This document shows, in pieces, positions 43,920-49,687 of a DNA stretch of 49,687 nucleotides. Within the stretch, counting starts at the first letter, position 1. Each line of letters begins with the position of its first letter. Below the pieces are notes generated by a model. That model had not been told where the DNA came from. It saw nothing but the letters and a program-made list of their open reading frames with translations, and did not search any database. The stretch is from Lysobacter sp. Root76. GTDB taxonomy: Bacteria > Pseudomonadota > Gammaproteobacteria > Xanthomonadales > Xanthomonadaceae. A program made the translations under genes and the position numbers. The stretch spans positions 358,782 through 408,468 of the forward strand of contig NZ_LMIK01000008.1 in the NCBI RefSeq assembly GCF_001428685.1, given 5' to 3'.

Positions 43920-44261
43920 TTAGTTGCACCACTGCTGCTCGCATGGCTCACCGTCATTATTGCCGTCCATTTGCGTGTTTGGGCAATGCTGAAGAAAGAA
44001 TGTTGCCTCCGCACAGGATGTCATTTGAGCGCAGTGAGTGCGGCCATCGCATTTGAACTGCGCAGTAGCTGGTCCGGTTGCAGCATTCTCCGCACGATTG
44101 GAGCGCCAAGACTGATCCTCTTGAGCAGGTGCGACATGACCAAGCGTTTTTGCAACAGCTTGCAGGTCCGCCGGGCCTGCATTTTTTGCCTTGAACTGAT
44201 TGTAGGCAAATAGGCCAGCGCCAGCCAAGGCGAGAGGTAGAAAGAGATCTTTGACTTTCAC
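43920..44261 (-). CDS. Cassette 5: excalibur-like calcium-binding protein, membrane-anchored
   Basis: 113 residues from a GTG start with GGGAG upstream. An N-terminal signal/anchor (VKDLFLPLALAGAGLFAYNQF) precedes a linker and a cysteine-rich domain: FKCDGRTHCAQMTSCAEATFFLQHCP then MDGNNDGEPCEQQWC. The DGNNDGxPCE ending is the excalibur calcium-binding signature. Such proteins are periplasmic or extracellular. Its exact role is unknown. Confidence 0.8.
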   Translation of the reverse strand: MKVKDLFLPLALAGAGLFAYNQFKAKNAGPADLQAVAKTLGHVAPAQEDQSWRSNRAENAATGPATAQFKCDGRTHCAQMTSCAEATFFLQHCPNTQMDGNNDGEPCEQQWCN

Positions 44262-44278
44262 GGGATGCTCCCGGCAAG

Positions 44279-44338
44279 ACCCAACGCCTGAATTAAGCCG
44301 AGCCGCGAAGCGGGTTCGGCTTGAATGGACTGTTAGGC
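44279..44338 (-). repeat. attC 6
   Basis: 60 bp. Boxes ACCCAAC and GTTAGGC; the tip carries GCGGGTTCGG as in attC 2, and GAATGGACTGTTAGGC differs at the inner spacer. Confidence 0.9.
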
Positions 44339-44345
44339 GGCAGCA

Positions 44346-44792
44346 TCAAGGCTGGCATGCCACCGTGATAGATACTACTTCCTCGCCCTTGGCTGGGATT
44401 TGAAGCCAACAGGTTGCGTCCGGCGGATAGTACTCATAGAAGCGTCCTGTCTCTCGGTCCGCAGCAAGTGGCGCCCCGTACAAGGAGCGCATCTTGTCCA
44501 GGCGATCTCCGGGGCACAGATGCTTTGGAGTGCACCCGTCAGGCTTGTCCGAGAAAAGCCCAGCCACCACTCCGTCGCTGAACGAGACGGTTACGTGTGG
44601 ATAGTAGTAGTGAAGGTTGAGAAAGTCTGATGCCTCCACTTTGCGCATAGGCTGGCCGAGCCTGGACGCAACTGCGCTAGGGGTCTCGCCGATCGCCACT
44701 CCGCCGAGCGAAATCTCGCGCTCGGGGATAACGCCCTCTCCGGCAAACGCTAGCGAAGGGATTGTAAGAAGAAGGATGTGTAGAAGTTTCAT
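44346..44792 (-). CDS. Cassette 6: exported protein of unknown function
   Basis: 148 residues. Signal peptide MKLLHILLLTIPSLAFA, then IPEREISLGGVAIGETPSAVASRLGQPMRKVE, a segment reminiscent of the BamE/SmpA-like two-helix motif in which ...GxTxxxVxxxLGxP is typical. Two further modules with paired Cys (DGCTPKHLCPGDRL) follow. The start at 44792, 3 bases past attC 7, is preferred to 44891, which would translate through the attC. Family assignment tentative. Confidence 0.75.
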   Translation of the reverse strand: MKLLHILLLTIPSLAFAGEGVIPEREISLGGVAIGETPSAVASRLGQPMRKVEASDFLNLHYYYPHVTVSFSDGVVAGLFSDKPDGCTPKHLCPGDRLDKMRSLYGAPLAADRETGRFYEYYPPDATCWLQIPAKGEEVVSITVACQP

Positions 44793-44795
44793 GCC

Positions 44796-44865
44796 GCCTA
44801 ACGCCTGAATTGAGCCGAAAACAATCGCGTAGCGATTGGTTTTCGGCTTGAATGAATTGTTAGGC
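44796..44865 (-). repeat. attC 7, variant with longer hairpin tip
   Basis: 70 bp. Outer boxes and arms match the others, but the centre is replaced by AAAACAATCGC-GTA-GCGATTGGTTTT, a different imperfect palindrome. It is the only site in the array with another terminal structure. Confidence 0.9.
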
Positions 44866-45138
44866 CCCTCGCCACGGAGGGCGAATGCCATGTTGACTCA
44901 CCACAGAAGCATAGTAGTCCGCCATATCAGATAGGGACTGATGGACGTAGAGCAGGCCCTCTTGTGCCTCGTCGGACAGGTTGGAGGTCTCGATCTCGGC
45001 CACGGCGCGCGCGAGCCATGAAGCTAGATTTGAGATTGTGTCGCCCTGCACGAGCACGCCAGGATATTGCCGACCAGGATGCCGCATGACCGGCGAGTTG
45101 GGTGCGTCCGAGTAGATCTCAACTTGTTCTAACCGCAT
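44860..45138 (-). CDS. Cassette 7: small soluble protein (possibly DUF6959-like)
   Basis: 92 residues: MRLEQVEIYSDAPNSPVMRHPGRQYPGVLVQGDTI is a strand-rich start, followed by helices LASWLARAVAEIE and QEGLLYVHQSLSDMADYYASVVSQHG. I recall similar small proteins with a VEIYS...PGRxxPGxLVQGD pattern in contexts of unknown function, but cannot verify the family. The stop lies in the attC 7 box. Confidence 0.72.
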   Translation of the reverse strand: MRLEQVEIYSDAPNSPVMRHPGRQYPGVLVQGDTISNLASWLARAVAEIETSNLSDEAQEGLLYVHQSLSDMADYYASVVSQHGIRPPWRGA

Positions 45139-45156
45139 AGCAACCTACCTTGGGGG

Positions 45157-45216
45157 GCCTAACGCCTGAATTAAGCCGAGCCGCGAACCGGCTTCGGATT
45201 GAATGATTTGTTAGGT
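45157..45216 (-). repeat. attC 8
   Basis: 60 bp. Boxes GCCTAAC and GTTAGGT; the stem reads GCGAACCGGC and the inner spacer GATTGAATGATTT, several changes from the common form. Confidence 0.9.
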
Positions 45217-45220
45217 GCCA

Positions 45221-45583
45221 TCACGCACCTCCGTTGAACACGACGCTGATGTATATCTGGTCATTGGGGTCCCAGTAAGCCAGGAAGTAGCACGGGCCGC
45301 CGTCAAAAACCATCACCATCTGTGACGTTGCATATGGAGGGGGTGGGCTGCAGAAAGCATTGACGAGAACGACTCGTCTGCCACGGAGCTCTCGCCCCTG
45401 ATACTGGAAGGTATAGCTGTCCCAATTTGGGAGGTTCCTTTTGTCCTCTCGGGCCTCCCGTGACACATAAGGCTCAAGTTGTGACTTAGCCGCGGCCACG
45501 TCCAAAGCACTCGGTTCCCATGAGCCGCCCGGGACGGCGAGCCAGCTGCCGATTGCAATTGCTAGAGCTGCGAAATATTCCAT
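45221..45583 (-). CDS. Cassette 8: probably exported protein of unknown function
   Basis: 120 residues with a hydrophobic N-terminus (EYFAALAIAIGSWLAVPGG) that may be a signal peptide. The mature part is beta-rich: WDSYTFQYQGRELRGRRVVLVNAFC, MVMVFDGGPCYFLAYWDPNDQIYISVVFNGG, with two Cys. ATG is 5 bases past attC 9. Family not recognised. Confidence 0.72.
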   Translation of the reverse strand: MEYFAALAIAIGSWLAVPGGSWEPSALDVAAAKSQLEPYVSREAREDKRNLPNWDSYTFQYQGRELRGRRVVLVNAFCSPPPPYATSQMVMVFDGGPCYFLAYWDPNDQIYISVVFNGGA

Positions 45584-45588
45584 ATGGC

Positions 45589-45648
45589 ACCTAACGCCTG
45601 AATTACGCCGAGCCGCGAAGCGGCTTCGGCCTGAATGAATTGTTAGGC
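45589..45648 (-). repeat. attC 9
   Basis: 60 bp. Boxes ACCTAAC and GTTAGGC; common core hairpin, with TTACGCC in one inner arm. Confidence 0.92.
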
Positions 45649-45658
45649 GTCACCCCAC

Positions 45659-46228
45659 TCACCGACGAACGCGATAGCGGATATGTGTGGCCTCTGGCGT
45701 ATCGATTACCCGAATGATCTCCAACTCGACTCGCGACGGCAGCACATCAAACATCCGACGACCACCACCGAACAGCACTGGGATCTGGTGTATCTGTAAC
45801 TCGTCCAGTACGCCGGCTTCAAGCGCTCTCTGAGCCGTATATGCGCCATGCATGAGTACGATGCGGTCCCCAGCGGCTGCCTTGGCCTGCGACATGGCAC
45901 TCTCGATTCCGTCAAGCACGTACGTCACCAGTGGATAGTTCGCCACCGAAGGGCCCGGTGGGCGGTGACTGGGCACGAAAATCGGGACACCTTGATTGTC
46001 CCCACCCCAGTGATCGACCTGCTCCACGGTGCGCCGACCCGCTACGATTGCACCCGGCGGGTTCCATTCGTCCCACATTTCTCCGACCGCCCCGGCTGGA
46101 CGCGAGAAGTCCCCGAACCACTCGTGCAGCCGCATAAAACCGTCGCCGCCTGGGTTGCTCGGTTCGTCGTTCGGGCCCGCGATGTATCCGTCGAGCGACA
46201 TGGACATGAATAGTAGCGATGTAGCCAT
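45659..46228 (-). CDS. Cassette 9: DHFR-like (RibD C-terminal-type) reductase
   Basis: 189 residues. MATSLLFMSMSLDGYIAGPNDEP is the classical N-terminus of the RibD_C/YyaP-like dihydrofolate-reductase-fold family; AIVAGRRTVEQVDHWGG, the loop GDRIVLMHGAYTAQRALEAGVLDELQIHQIPVLFGGGRRMF and the end VIDTPEATHIRYRV fit. These NADPH-dependent proteins are common and mostly uncharacterised; trimethoprim resistance should not be assumed. The start at 46228 has GGGAG upstream; an upstream ATG at 46297 lies in the attC. Confidence 0.87.
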   Translation of the reverse strand: MATSLLFMSMSLDGYIAGPNDEPSNPGGDGFMRLHEWFGDFSRPAGAVGEMWDEWNPPGAIVAGRRTVEQVDHWGGDNQGVPIFVPSHRPPGPSVANYPLVTYVLDGIESAMSQAKAAAGDRIVLMHGAYTAQRALEAGVLDELQIHQIPVLFGGGRRMFDVLPSRVELEIIRVIDTPEATHIRYRVRR

Positions 46229-46279
46229 TTGAGTCTCCCGCGATCTAAAAGTCACAGACTCGCGACACCATTGGATGAG

Positions 46280-46339
46280 GTCTAACGCCTGAATCAAGCC
46301 GAGCCGCGATGCGGCTTCGGCTTGAATGAATTGTTAGGC
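46280..46339 (-). repeat. attC 10
   Basis: 60 bp. Boxes GTCTAAC and GTTAGGC; the stem has one change (GCGATGCGGC). Confidence 0.92.
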
Positions 46340-46347
46340 CGCGGCCG

Positions 46348-46734
46348 TTAGCCAGCCATCTTGCCCAGCATGTGATCTATGACCTCGCTGTGCTCGTGCT
46401 GTGGACTGAACAAGATGACCTCGGCGTCTTGGCCGACTTTGACTGTGTGCCCGGGCGGCCAGTAGAACAAGTCGCCGCCGTTGATCTCTTCCCTTGTGCC
46501 GTCCGCATAGGCGACAGTCAGTTCACCCTGTAACACGTAGCCCCAATGCGGAGATTGGCAAAGATCGTTCTCCAACCCCTGAAGTAACGGCGCGATATCG
46601 GTACCGGCGCCGAGCGAAAAATACTCGCCGCTGATCTTGCCATATCCGGCGGCGTCGCCAAAATTAAGCTTTTGGCGGGCCACAGCGCCCGGCACATTAA
46701 TTCTGACGGGTATATCTTGCTTGGCTATGCGCAT
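46348..46734 (-). CDS. Cassette 10: cupin-domain protein
   Basis: 128 residues. Single-cupin fold: GEYFSLGAGTDIAPL...SPHWGYVLQGELTVAYADGTREEINGGDLFYWPPGHTVKVGQDAEVILFSP. Motif 1 has one His (PHWGYVLQGE) and motif 2 GDLFYWPPGHT; metal binding is possible but one ligand may be missing. Function unknown. A good ribosome-binding site (GGAGGAAC) precedes the ATG. Confidence 0.85.
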   Translation of the reverse strand: MRIAKQDIPVRINVPGAVARQKLNFGDAAGYGKISGEYFSLGAGTDIAPLLQGLENDLCQSPHWGYVLQGELTVAYADGTREEINGGDLFYWPPGHTVKVGQDAEVILFSPQHEHSEVIDHMLGKMAG

Positions 46735-46774
46735 CGTTTTGTTCCTCCGTCGTGACGTTGAGGTTGAACAAGCG

Positions 46775-46834
46775 GCCTGACGCCTGAACTAAGCCGCGCC
46801 GTGAAGCGACTTCGGCTTGAATAAATTGTTAGGC
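46775..46834 (-). repeat. attC 11, with altered cleavage box
   Basis: The box at the recombination side reads GCCTGAC on the plus strand (GTCAGGC on minus, instead of GTTAGGC). The other box is intact. The stem is GCGCCGTGAAGCGAC, with several changes. Confidence 0.88.
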
Positions 46835-46855
46835 CCGGCCATTTGCCGCCGGAGC

Positions 46856-47188
46856 CTAGTCCTTTCGGACGATATCAACTGATATCTCCACCGCTGGAAC
46901 CGCTCCACGGTTCTCGAGCCAGTGTGTGGTGTTCCTGTCCTCAGGCCAGCCAACTCCGGGACCATAGTCCGTAGCAATTCCATCCCGATGGTCGGTGATC
47001 GTTCCTTGCAGCACGTAGACGATGCCCGGCCTGTCTTTGTGGTCGTGAACCGGACCGAAAACACCACCCGGCTCGATAGTGACCATGCGCATCCGTAGCT
47101 GGCGCCCCGCCATCCCCTCGATCTCAGGACCGAGGTCCATCGCGGAAAGCAATTGAACCGAGACGCCTTTCGTTGTTGGGACGCTCAC
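46856..47188 (-). CDS. Cassette 11: cupin-domain protein
   Basis: 110 residues from a GTG start with a near-perfect AGGAGG 4 bases upstream. Cupin core MRMVTIEPGGVFGPVHDHKDRPGIVYVLQGTITDHRDG then GWPEDRNTTHWLENRGAVPAVEISVDI. Motif 1 has two His (HDHKDRPGIVYVLQGT) and motif 2 ends THW, so a metal site is plausible. Not closely similar to cassette 10. Confidence 0.85.
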   Translation of the reverse strand: MSVPTTKGVSVQLLSAMDLGPEIEGMAGRQLRMRMVTIEPGGVFGPVHDHKDRPGIVYVLQGTITDHRDGIATDYGPGVGWPEDRNTTHWLENRGAVPAVEISVDIVRKD

Positions 47189-47211
47189 GTTGCCTCCTGG
47201 TGCCCTCCGGG

Positions 47212-47271
47212 GCCTAACGCCTGAATTAGGCCGAGCCGCGAAGCGGCTTCGGCTTGAATGAATTGTTAGCT
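47212..47271 (-). repeat. attC 12
   Basis: 60 bp. Boxes GCCTAAC and GTTAGCT; common core hairpin, with ATTAGGCC in one arm. Confidence 0.92.
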
Positions 47272-47277
47272 GCGCGC

Positions 47278-47877
47278 CTACGCAGTGCCAAGATGATCAA
47301 GTTCATTGGCCTCAAGATGGTCCAGATAGCCAGACACACCCTCTTGCTTAATCAAGTGGCTCTCACGGTCAGACAGTGGAACCATATAAAGGAACCTCAC
47401 TGTCTCGCCATCGGCTATGAGTTCACCTTTGGACTCGGAAGAGAACGGCGGGCGGAACAGGATGGTGCTGGCGTTGGGAAAATGAGGGACGTGCCCAGGA
47501 TTGGTGAGGCGATGCCACCAATCGAGGCATTGCCCATAGTCGAACGGATACTCGGCCACATTTGCCAAGAACGCGGCGACAGCATACGCCTGACGCTCGT
47601 CGAGATGTCTACGAAGAGCCCAGTGGAGCTCAATGTATCGGGTAGTGCACTCCAACCCGAGCGCGACGTTAGAAAGACCAATTGTTACGCACGATGTGAC
47701 GTCACACTCATCGTCAGCGGACCAAATTGCCACGTCTAAGCGAGGTAGTCTCCCGGGCTTAGCCATTTCAAGAGAGTCAAATGTAAAGAGGTAGGTCGGC
47801 TCACCCCAATCCTCGATTAGGTCGTTGTAGATCTCCCGGGCTCGTGCCGTCGGGTTTGTCTTTGTCTCAGTTGCCAT
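47278..47877 (-). CDS. Cassette 12: SUFU (suppressor of fused-like) domain protein
   Basis: 199 residues. The bacterial SUFU-like pattern is seen in RLDVAIWSADDECDVTSCVTIGLSNVAL, CTTRYIELHWALRRHL, FLANVAEYPFDYGQCLDWWHR and the end TVRFLYMVPLSDRESHLIKQEGVSGYLDHLE. SUFU-domain proteins occur as immunity proteins against polymorphic toxins and in tandem immunity arrays. No toxin partner is next to it. Largest cassette product here. The family call rests on pattern memory. Confidence 0.75.
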   Translation of the reverse strand: MATETKTNPTARAREIYNDLIEDWGEPTYLFTFDSLEMAKPGRLPRLDVAIWSADDECDVTSCVTIGLSNVALGLECTTRYIELHWALRRHLDERQAYAVAAFLANVAEYPFDYGQCLDWWHRLTNPGHVPHFPNASTILFRPPFSSESKGELIADGETVRFLYMVPLSDRESHLIKQEGVSGYLDHLEANELDHLGTA

Positions 47878-47892
47878 GAGGCTGCCTCGCGC

Positions 47893-47952
47893 AGCTAACG
47901 CCTGAATTACGCCGAGCCGCGAAGCGGCTTCGGTTTGAATGAATTGTTAGGC
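47893..47952 (-). repeat. attC 13
   Basis: 60 bp. Boxes AGCTAAC and GTTAGGC; TTACGCC arm as in attC 9 and GGTTTGAATG in the spacer. Confidence 0.92.
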
Positions 47953-47954
47953 GG

Positions 47955-48407
47955 CTACTCGACGAACCGATAGGAGAGCCAGCCCGGGCGACCACCTGTT
48001 TGCAATGCTTCCAGTAGTGCTTGGAAGGCCCGATCCTTGTGCACGCACTCACTTGCTGGGTGAGGCAATAACTCGCCATGAGCGATTTGGGTGCGTGTGG
48101 CCTCTGGTGGAACAACTGGCTCCTTTGCATCTAACGCCCGGTATTCGCTCCAATTGTCATCCAGGAAGATCAAGCTGGCGAAGTCGTCTGCCCACTCCAG
48201 CGCAGCAAAGCCCGAAATGTAGCGAGGAGCTAGCCCTAGGAATCGTTGCCATCTTGGCCTTGGACCATCGTCGTAGGAAATGGACAGCCGTCCCTGGTCG
48301 CGATCTAGGCAAGCCCGTACCGCTTCAGCTACCTCCTTGGACGAGTCAAGGACATGGTCCTCATCGTTGAGCTCGAAATACCATGGGGAGATTGCGGGAA
48401 TGTCCAT
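47955..48407 (-). CDS. Cassette 13: unknown soluble protein
   Basis: 150 residues, acidic, no signal or membrane segment. MDIPAISPWYFELNDEDHVLDSSKEVAEAVRACL, ISGFAALEWADDFASLIFLDDNWSEYRALD, and an end AFQALLEALQTGGRPGWLSYRFVE. The short alpha/beta layout and acidity resemble small immunity proteins, but this is only an impression. ATG is 6 bases past attC 14. Confidence 0.7.
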   Translation of the reverse strand: MDIPAISPWYFELNDEDHVLDSSKEVAEAVRACLDRDQGRLSISYDDGPRPRWQRFLGLAPRYISGFAALEWADDFASLIFLDDNWSEYRALDAKEPVVPPEATRTQIAHGELLPHPASECVHKDRAFQALLEALQTGGRPGWLSYRFVE

Positions 48408-48413
48408 ATAGCC

Positions 48414-48473
48414 GCCTAACGCCTGAATTAAGCCGAGCCGCGAAGCGGCTTCGGCTTGAATGAATTGTTAGGC
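48414..48473 (-). repeat. attC 14
   Basis: 60 bp, fully consensus: GCCTAAC, common hairpin, GTTAGGC. Confidence 0.94.
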
Positions 48474-48475
48474 CG

Positions 48476-48808
48476 CTAGCGGTACGAGTGGAACCCGACC
48501 TGCGACCCGTAGATACGCTCGCCATTCTTGACGCGAATTTCCAATGCGTCCAGTTGGCGCGAGATGCTTCGATAGTGCCGAAACCAGTGCATGAACTGAG
48601 GGACAGCAAGTAAGGCAAAGATGCCCGCAGCGATGTAGCCGAGGTCCAAGCGCTCCTGGCCGTACAAGAGATAGACAACCGCGAGCACAATGAGCCCGGC
48701 GGCTGGGCCGACTAGAGCAGCAACAAGCAAAGTTCGACGTGCGGTTCGCGAAGTAGCCGCCCGCACGGCAGCTAAATCTTCTAGGCGGACGATGTCGTTG
48801 TCTTCCAT
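48476..48808 (-). CDS. Cassette 14: two-helix membrane protein
   Basis: 110 residues. A soluble start (MEDNDIVRLEDLAAVRAATSR), then two membrane helices (TLLVAALVGPAAGLIVLAVVYLLY and LGYIAAGIFALLAVPQF), then a helical cytoplasmic tail (HYRSISRQLDALEIRVKNG). Family unknown. Start 4 bases past attC 15; stop 2 bases before attC 14. Confidence 0.72.
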   Translation of the reverse strand: MEDNDIVRLEDLAAVRAATSRTARRTLLVAALVGPAAGLIVLAVVYLLYGQERLDLGYIAAGIFALLAVPQFMHWFRHYRSISRQLDALEIRVKNGERIYGSQVGFHSYR

Positions 48809-48812
48809 AGCG

Positions 48813-48872
48813 GCATAACGCCTGAACTAAGCCGAGCCGCGAAGCGGCTTCGGCTTGAATGAATTGTTAGGC
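48813..48872 (-). repeat. attC 15
   Basis: 60 bp. Boxes GCATAAC and GTTAGGC; core hairpin is consensus. Confidence 0.93.
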
Positions 48873-49241
48873 CGCGCCATAGCCAAGCGAGACCATTAGG
48901 TCGGCAATGTGTAGCTTTCCGCAGGAGCGTGCAAGCTCAAGTGGCGTCTCCCCTGCGTGATCTGTAATTGTCCAGTCAGCGCCGGCCCGTAAGAGCACCC
49001 GGACTAGATCCGAGTTGCCCCGATACACAGCACAGTGCAACGGGGAAAAACCAAACTCGCCTTGCCAATTGAGGTCGGCGCCCAGCGCAATTAGGTGTTG
49101 AACAGCGTCAATAATCTGATAGTTGCAGGCGACAATCAGTGGACTGTCCTGGACCAGGTTGGTGCAGTTGACGCCCTGGCCGAGCTGCTCCTCTGTGAAT
49201 GAATCAGTTCCGAGGAGAAATTCGTGAACAGCATGTTTCAT
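48867..49241 (-). CDS. Cassette 15: ankyrin-repeat protein
   Basis: 124 residues. Three ankyrin repeats: DSPLIVACNYQIIDAVQHLIALGADLNWQ, GFSPLHCAVYRGNSDLVRVLLRAGADWTI and GETPLELARSCGKLHIADLMVSLG, capped by an N-terminal helix. Ankyrin proteins bind other proteins; short ones also serve as immunity or antitoxin-like partners. The stop lies in the attC 15 box, and ATG is 4 bases past attC 16. Confidence 0.9.
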   Translation of the reverse strand: MKHAVHEFLLGTDSFTEEQLGQGVNCTNLVQDSPLIVACNYQIIDAVQHLIALGADLNWQGEFGFSPLHCAVYRGNSDLVRVLLRAGADWTITDHAGETPLELARSCGKLHIADLMVSLGYGAA

Positions 49242-49245
49242 AGCG

Positions 49246-49305
49246 GCCTAACGCCTGAATTAAGCCGAGCCGCGAAGCGGCTTCGGCTTGAATGAATTGT
49301 TAGGC
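49246..49305 (-). repeat. attC 16
   Basis: 60 bp, consensus throughout (GCCTAAC, common hairpin, GTTAGGC). Confidence 0.94.
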
Positions 49306-49560
49306 CGACCGCCCGCGCTTGAGAACTGAGGTGCCGACCCATGACCAGTATGCAAGTACGGCGGCTAGCCAAGCAAAACCGAAATTGAGGCAGCTCTTGA
49401 TGGGGCCAAACCACTCGAAGGAGTTCCCGGGTTGCTGCCCCAGCAGGTGGGGCCACGCCTCCATTTGCCAGAAGTCGGCGAACAGCCAGGCGGCCAGCCA
49501 CAAAGGTGCGAGCCACCCAATTGAGAAAGCTGCGACAAGTACTTGTTTCAAGTAGCGCAT
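49300..49560 (-). CDS. Cassette 16: small membrane protein
   Basis: 86 residues with two membrane segments (VLVAAFSIGWLAPLWLAAWLFADFW and CLNFGFAWLAAVLAYWSWV) and a basic C-terminus. No family recognised. The stop falls in the attC 16 box; the start is 13 bases past attC 17. Confidence 0.72.
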   Translation of the reverse strand: MRYLKQVLVAAFSIGWLAPLWLAAWLFADFWQMEAWPHLLGQQPGNSFEWFGPIKSCLNFGFAWLAAVLAYWSWVGTSVLKRGRSA

Positions 49561-49573
49561 GAGGTCACCGGCG

Positions 49574-49633
49574 GCCTAACGCCTGAACTAAGCCGAGCCG
49601 CGAAGCGGCTTCGGCTTGAATGAATTGTTAGAC
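49574..49633 (-). repeat. attC 17
   Basis: 60 bp. Boxes GCCTAAC and GTTAGAC, common hairpin. The rightmost site in the window. Confidence 0.93.
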
Positions 49634-49642
49634 CTGTACCAC

Positions 49643-49687
49643 CTAACCGAAGGCGGCAAGAACATGAGCCCAAGAGTCGCCAACTGA
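49643..49687 (-). CDS. Cassette 17: C-terminal fragment, cut by the window edge
   Basis: Fourteen codons (SVGDSWAHVLAAFG) followed by TAG 9 bases before attC 17, the usual spacing of a cassette stop codon. A second minus frame runs on into the attC, and a plus-strand frame ends in TGA at the last base, so the call is tentative. Confidence 0.35.
   Translation of the reverse strand, partial: SVGDSWAHVLAAFG

Larger units (their letters stand above)
42150..49687 (-). mobile_element. Chromosomal integron cassette array (distal end; integrase outside the window)
   Basis: Seventeen attC sites of 60-70 bp, nearly uniform in sequence, are spaced by single small genes that all read on the minus strand. 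On that strand each site runs GCCTAAC, AATTCATTCAAGCCGA, a hairpin core AGCCGCTTCGCGGC, TCGGCTTAATTCAGGC, GTTAGGC: the R-L-L-R layout of integron attC sites. Orientation puts the oldest cassette at 42.2 kb and the integrase/attI side beyond the right edge. Base composition is AT-richer than the left 42 kb. Confidence 0.93.

Noticed and set aside
45659-46228. Trimethoprim-resistance dfr cassette
   Set aside because: The protein belongs to the RibD-C-like branch of the DHFR fold rather than to DfrA or DfrB; resistance cannot be inferred.
42150-49633. CRISPR-like regularly repeated units
   Set aside because: The repeats are 60-70 bp with 0.3-0.7 kb coding spacers, internal dyad symmetry and integron core boxes; no cas genes. 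They are attC sites.
49634-49687. Plus-strand frame ending at the last base as the 3-prime end of the integrase
   Set aside because: It begins inside attC 17 and is only about 18 codons; the sequence does not resemble the conserved integrase C-terminus, and cassette polarity puts the integrase further right.
1-49687. tRNA or rRNA genes, prophage, insertion sequences
   Set aside because: I looked for cloverleaf-like conserved arms, rRNA motifs, transposase-like frames and paired terminal inverted repeats and saw none; a tool-based scan would be more sensitive.

Overview
The window is high-GC chromosomal DNA of a gamma-proteobacterium of the Lysobacter/Stenotrophomonas/Xanthomonas group. This placement is an inference from three things: GC-rich coding with strong third-position bias up to about 41 kb, a subclass B3 metallo-beta-lactamase very like the Stenotrophomonas L1 enzyme as I remember it, and dispersed palindromes headed GTAG or GTGG, which are typical REP elements of this group.

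1-42 kb is an ordinary mosaic of housekeeping and accessory genes in small operons. It holds a pair of M16 peptidases (523-3343); a periplasmic protein divergent from an L1-like beta-lactamase and a Nudix hydrolase (3471-5699); a LysE exporter, an acetyltransferase and a dicarboxylate/amino-acid symporter (5748-8192); a lipoprotein alkaline phosphatase (8332-10065); and a 1-kb REP-rich spacer. Next come HemJ-like, methyltransferase and intracellular PHB depolymerase genes (11047-13510), a PadR/sensor pair (13612-14891), a cyclophilin and speG (15538-17100), and a DUF885 lipoprotein (18746-20587). The fdhD-ydeP-small winged-helix operon (21363-24836) pairs a formate-dehydrogenase-like molybdoenzyme with its sulfurtransferase. 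Further right are a VOC/DUF72 pair, a Tat-exported aldo/keto reductase with a transporter, two LysR regulators each next to a likely target, a TonB receptor and several membrane proteins.

42.15 kb to the right edge is a chromosomal integron cassette array: 17 attC sites of 60-70 bp at 0.3-0.7 kb intervals, with 16 complete cassettes and the edge of a 17th. Every cassette gene lies on the minus strand, so the integrase, attI and cassette promoter should lie beyond base 49687; none is in this window. Coding is clearly AT-richer here than to the left. Products are small: membrane proteins, an excalibur-like protein, a DHFR-like reductase, two cupins, a SUFU-domain protein, an ankyrin protein and several unknown families. 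Decay is visible at the distal end: the last attC has lost both core boxes, one cassette gene has an in-frame stop, and two other attC sites carry damaged core boxes.

The cassette array is the most novel content. SUFU and ankyrin families also occur as immunity proteins of polymorphic toxins, so part of the array may be a protective gene bank, but that is a hypothesis.
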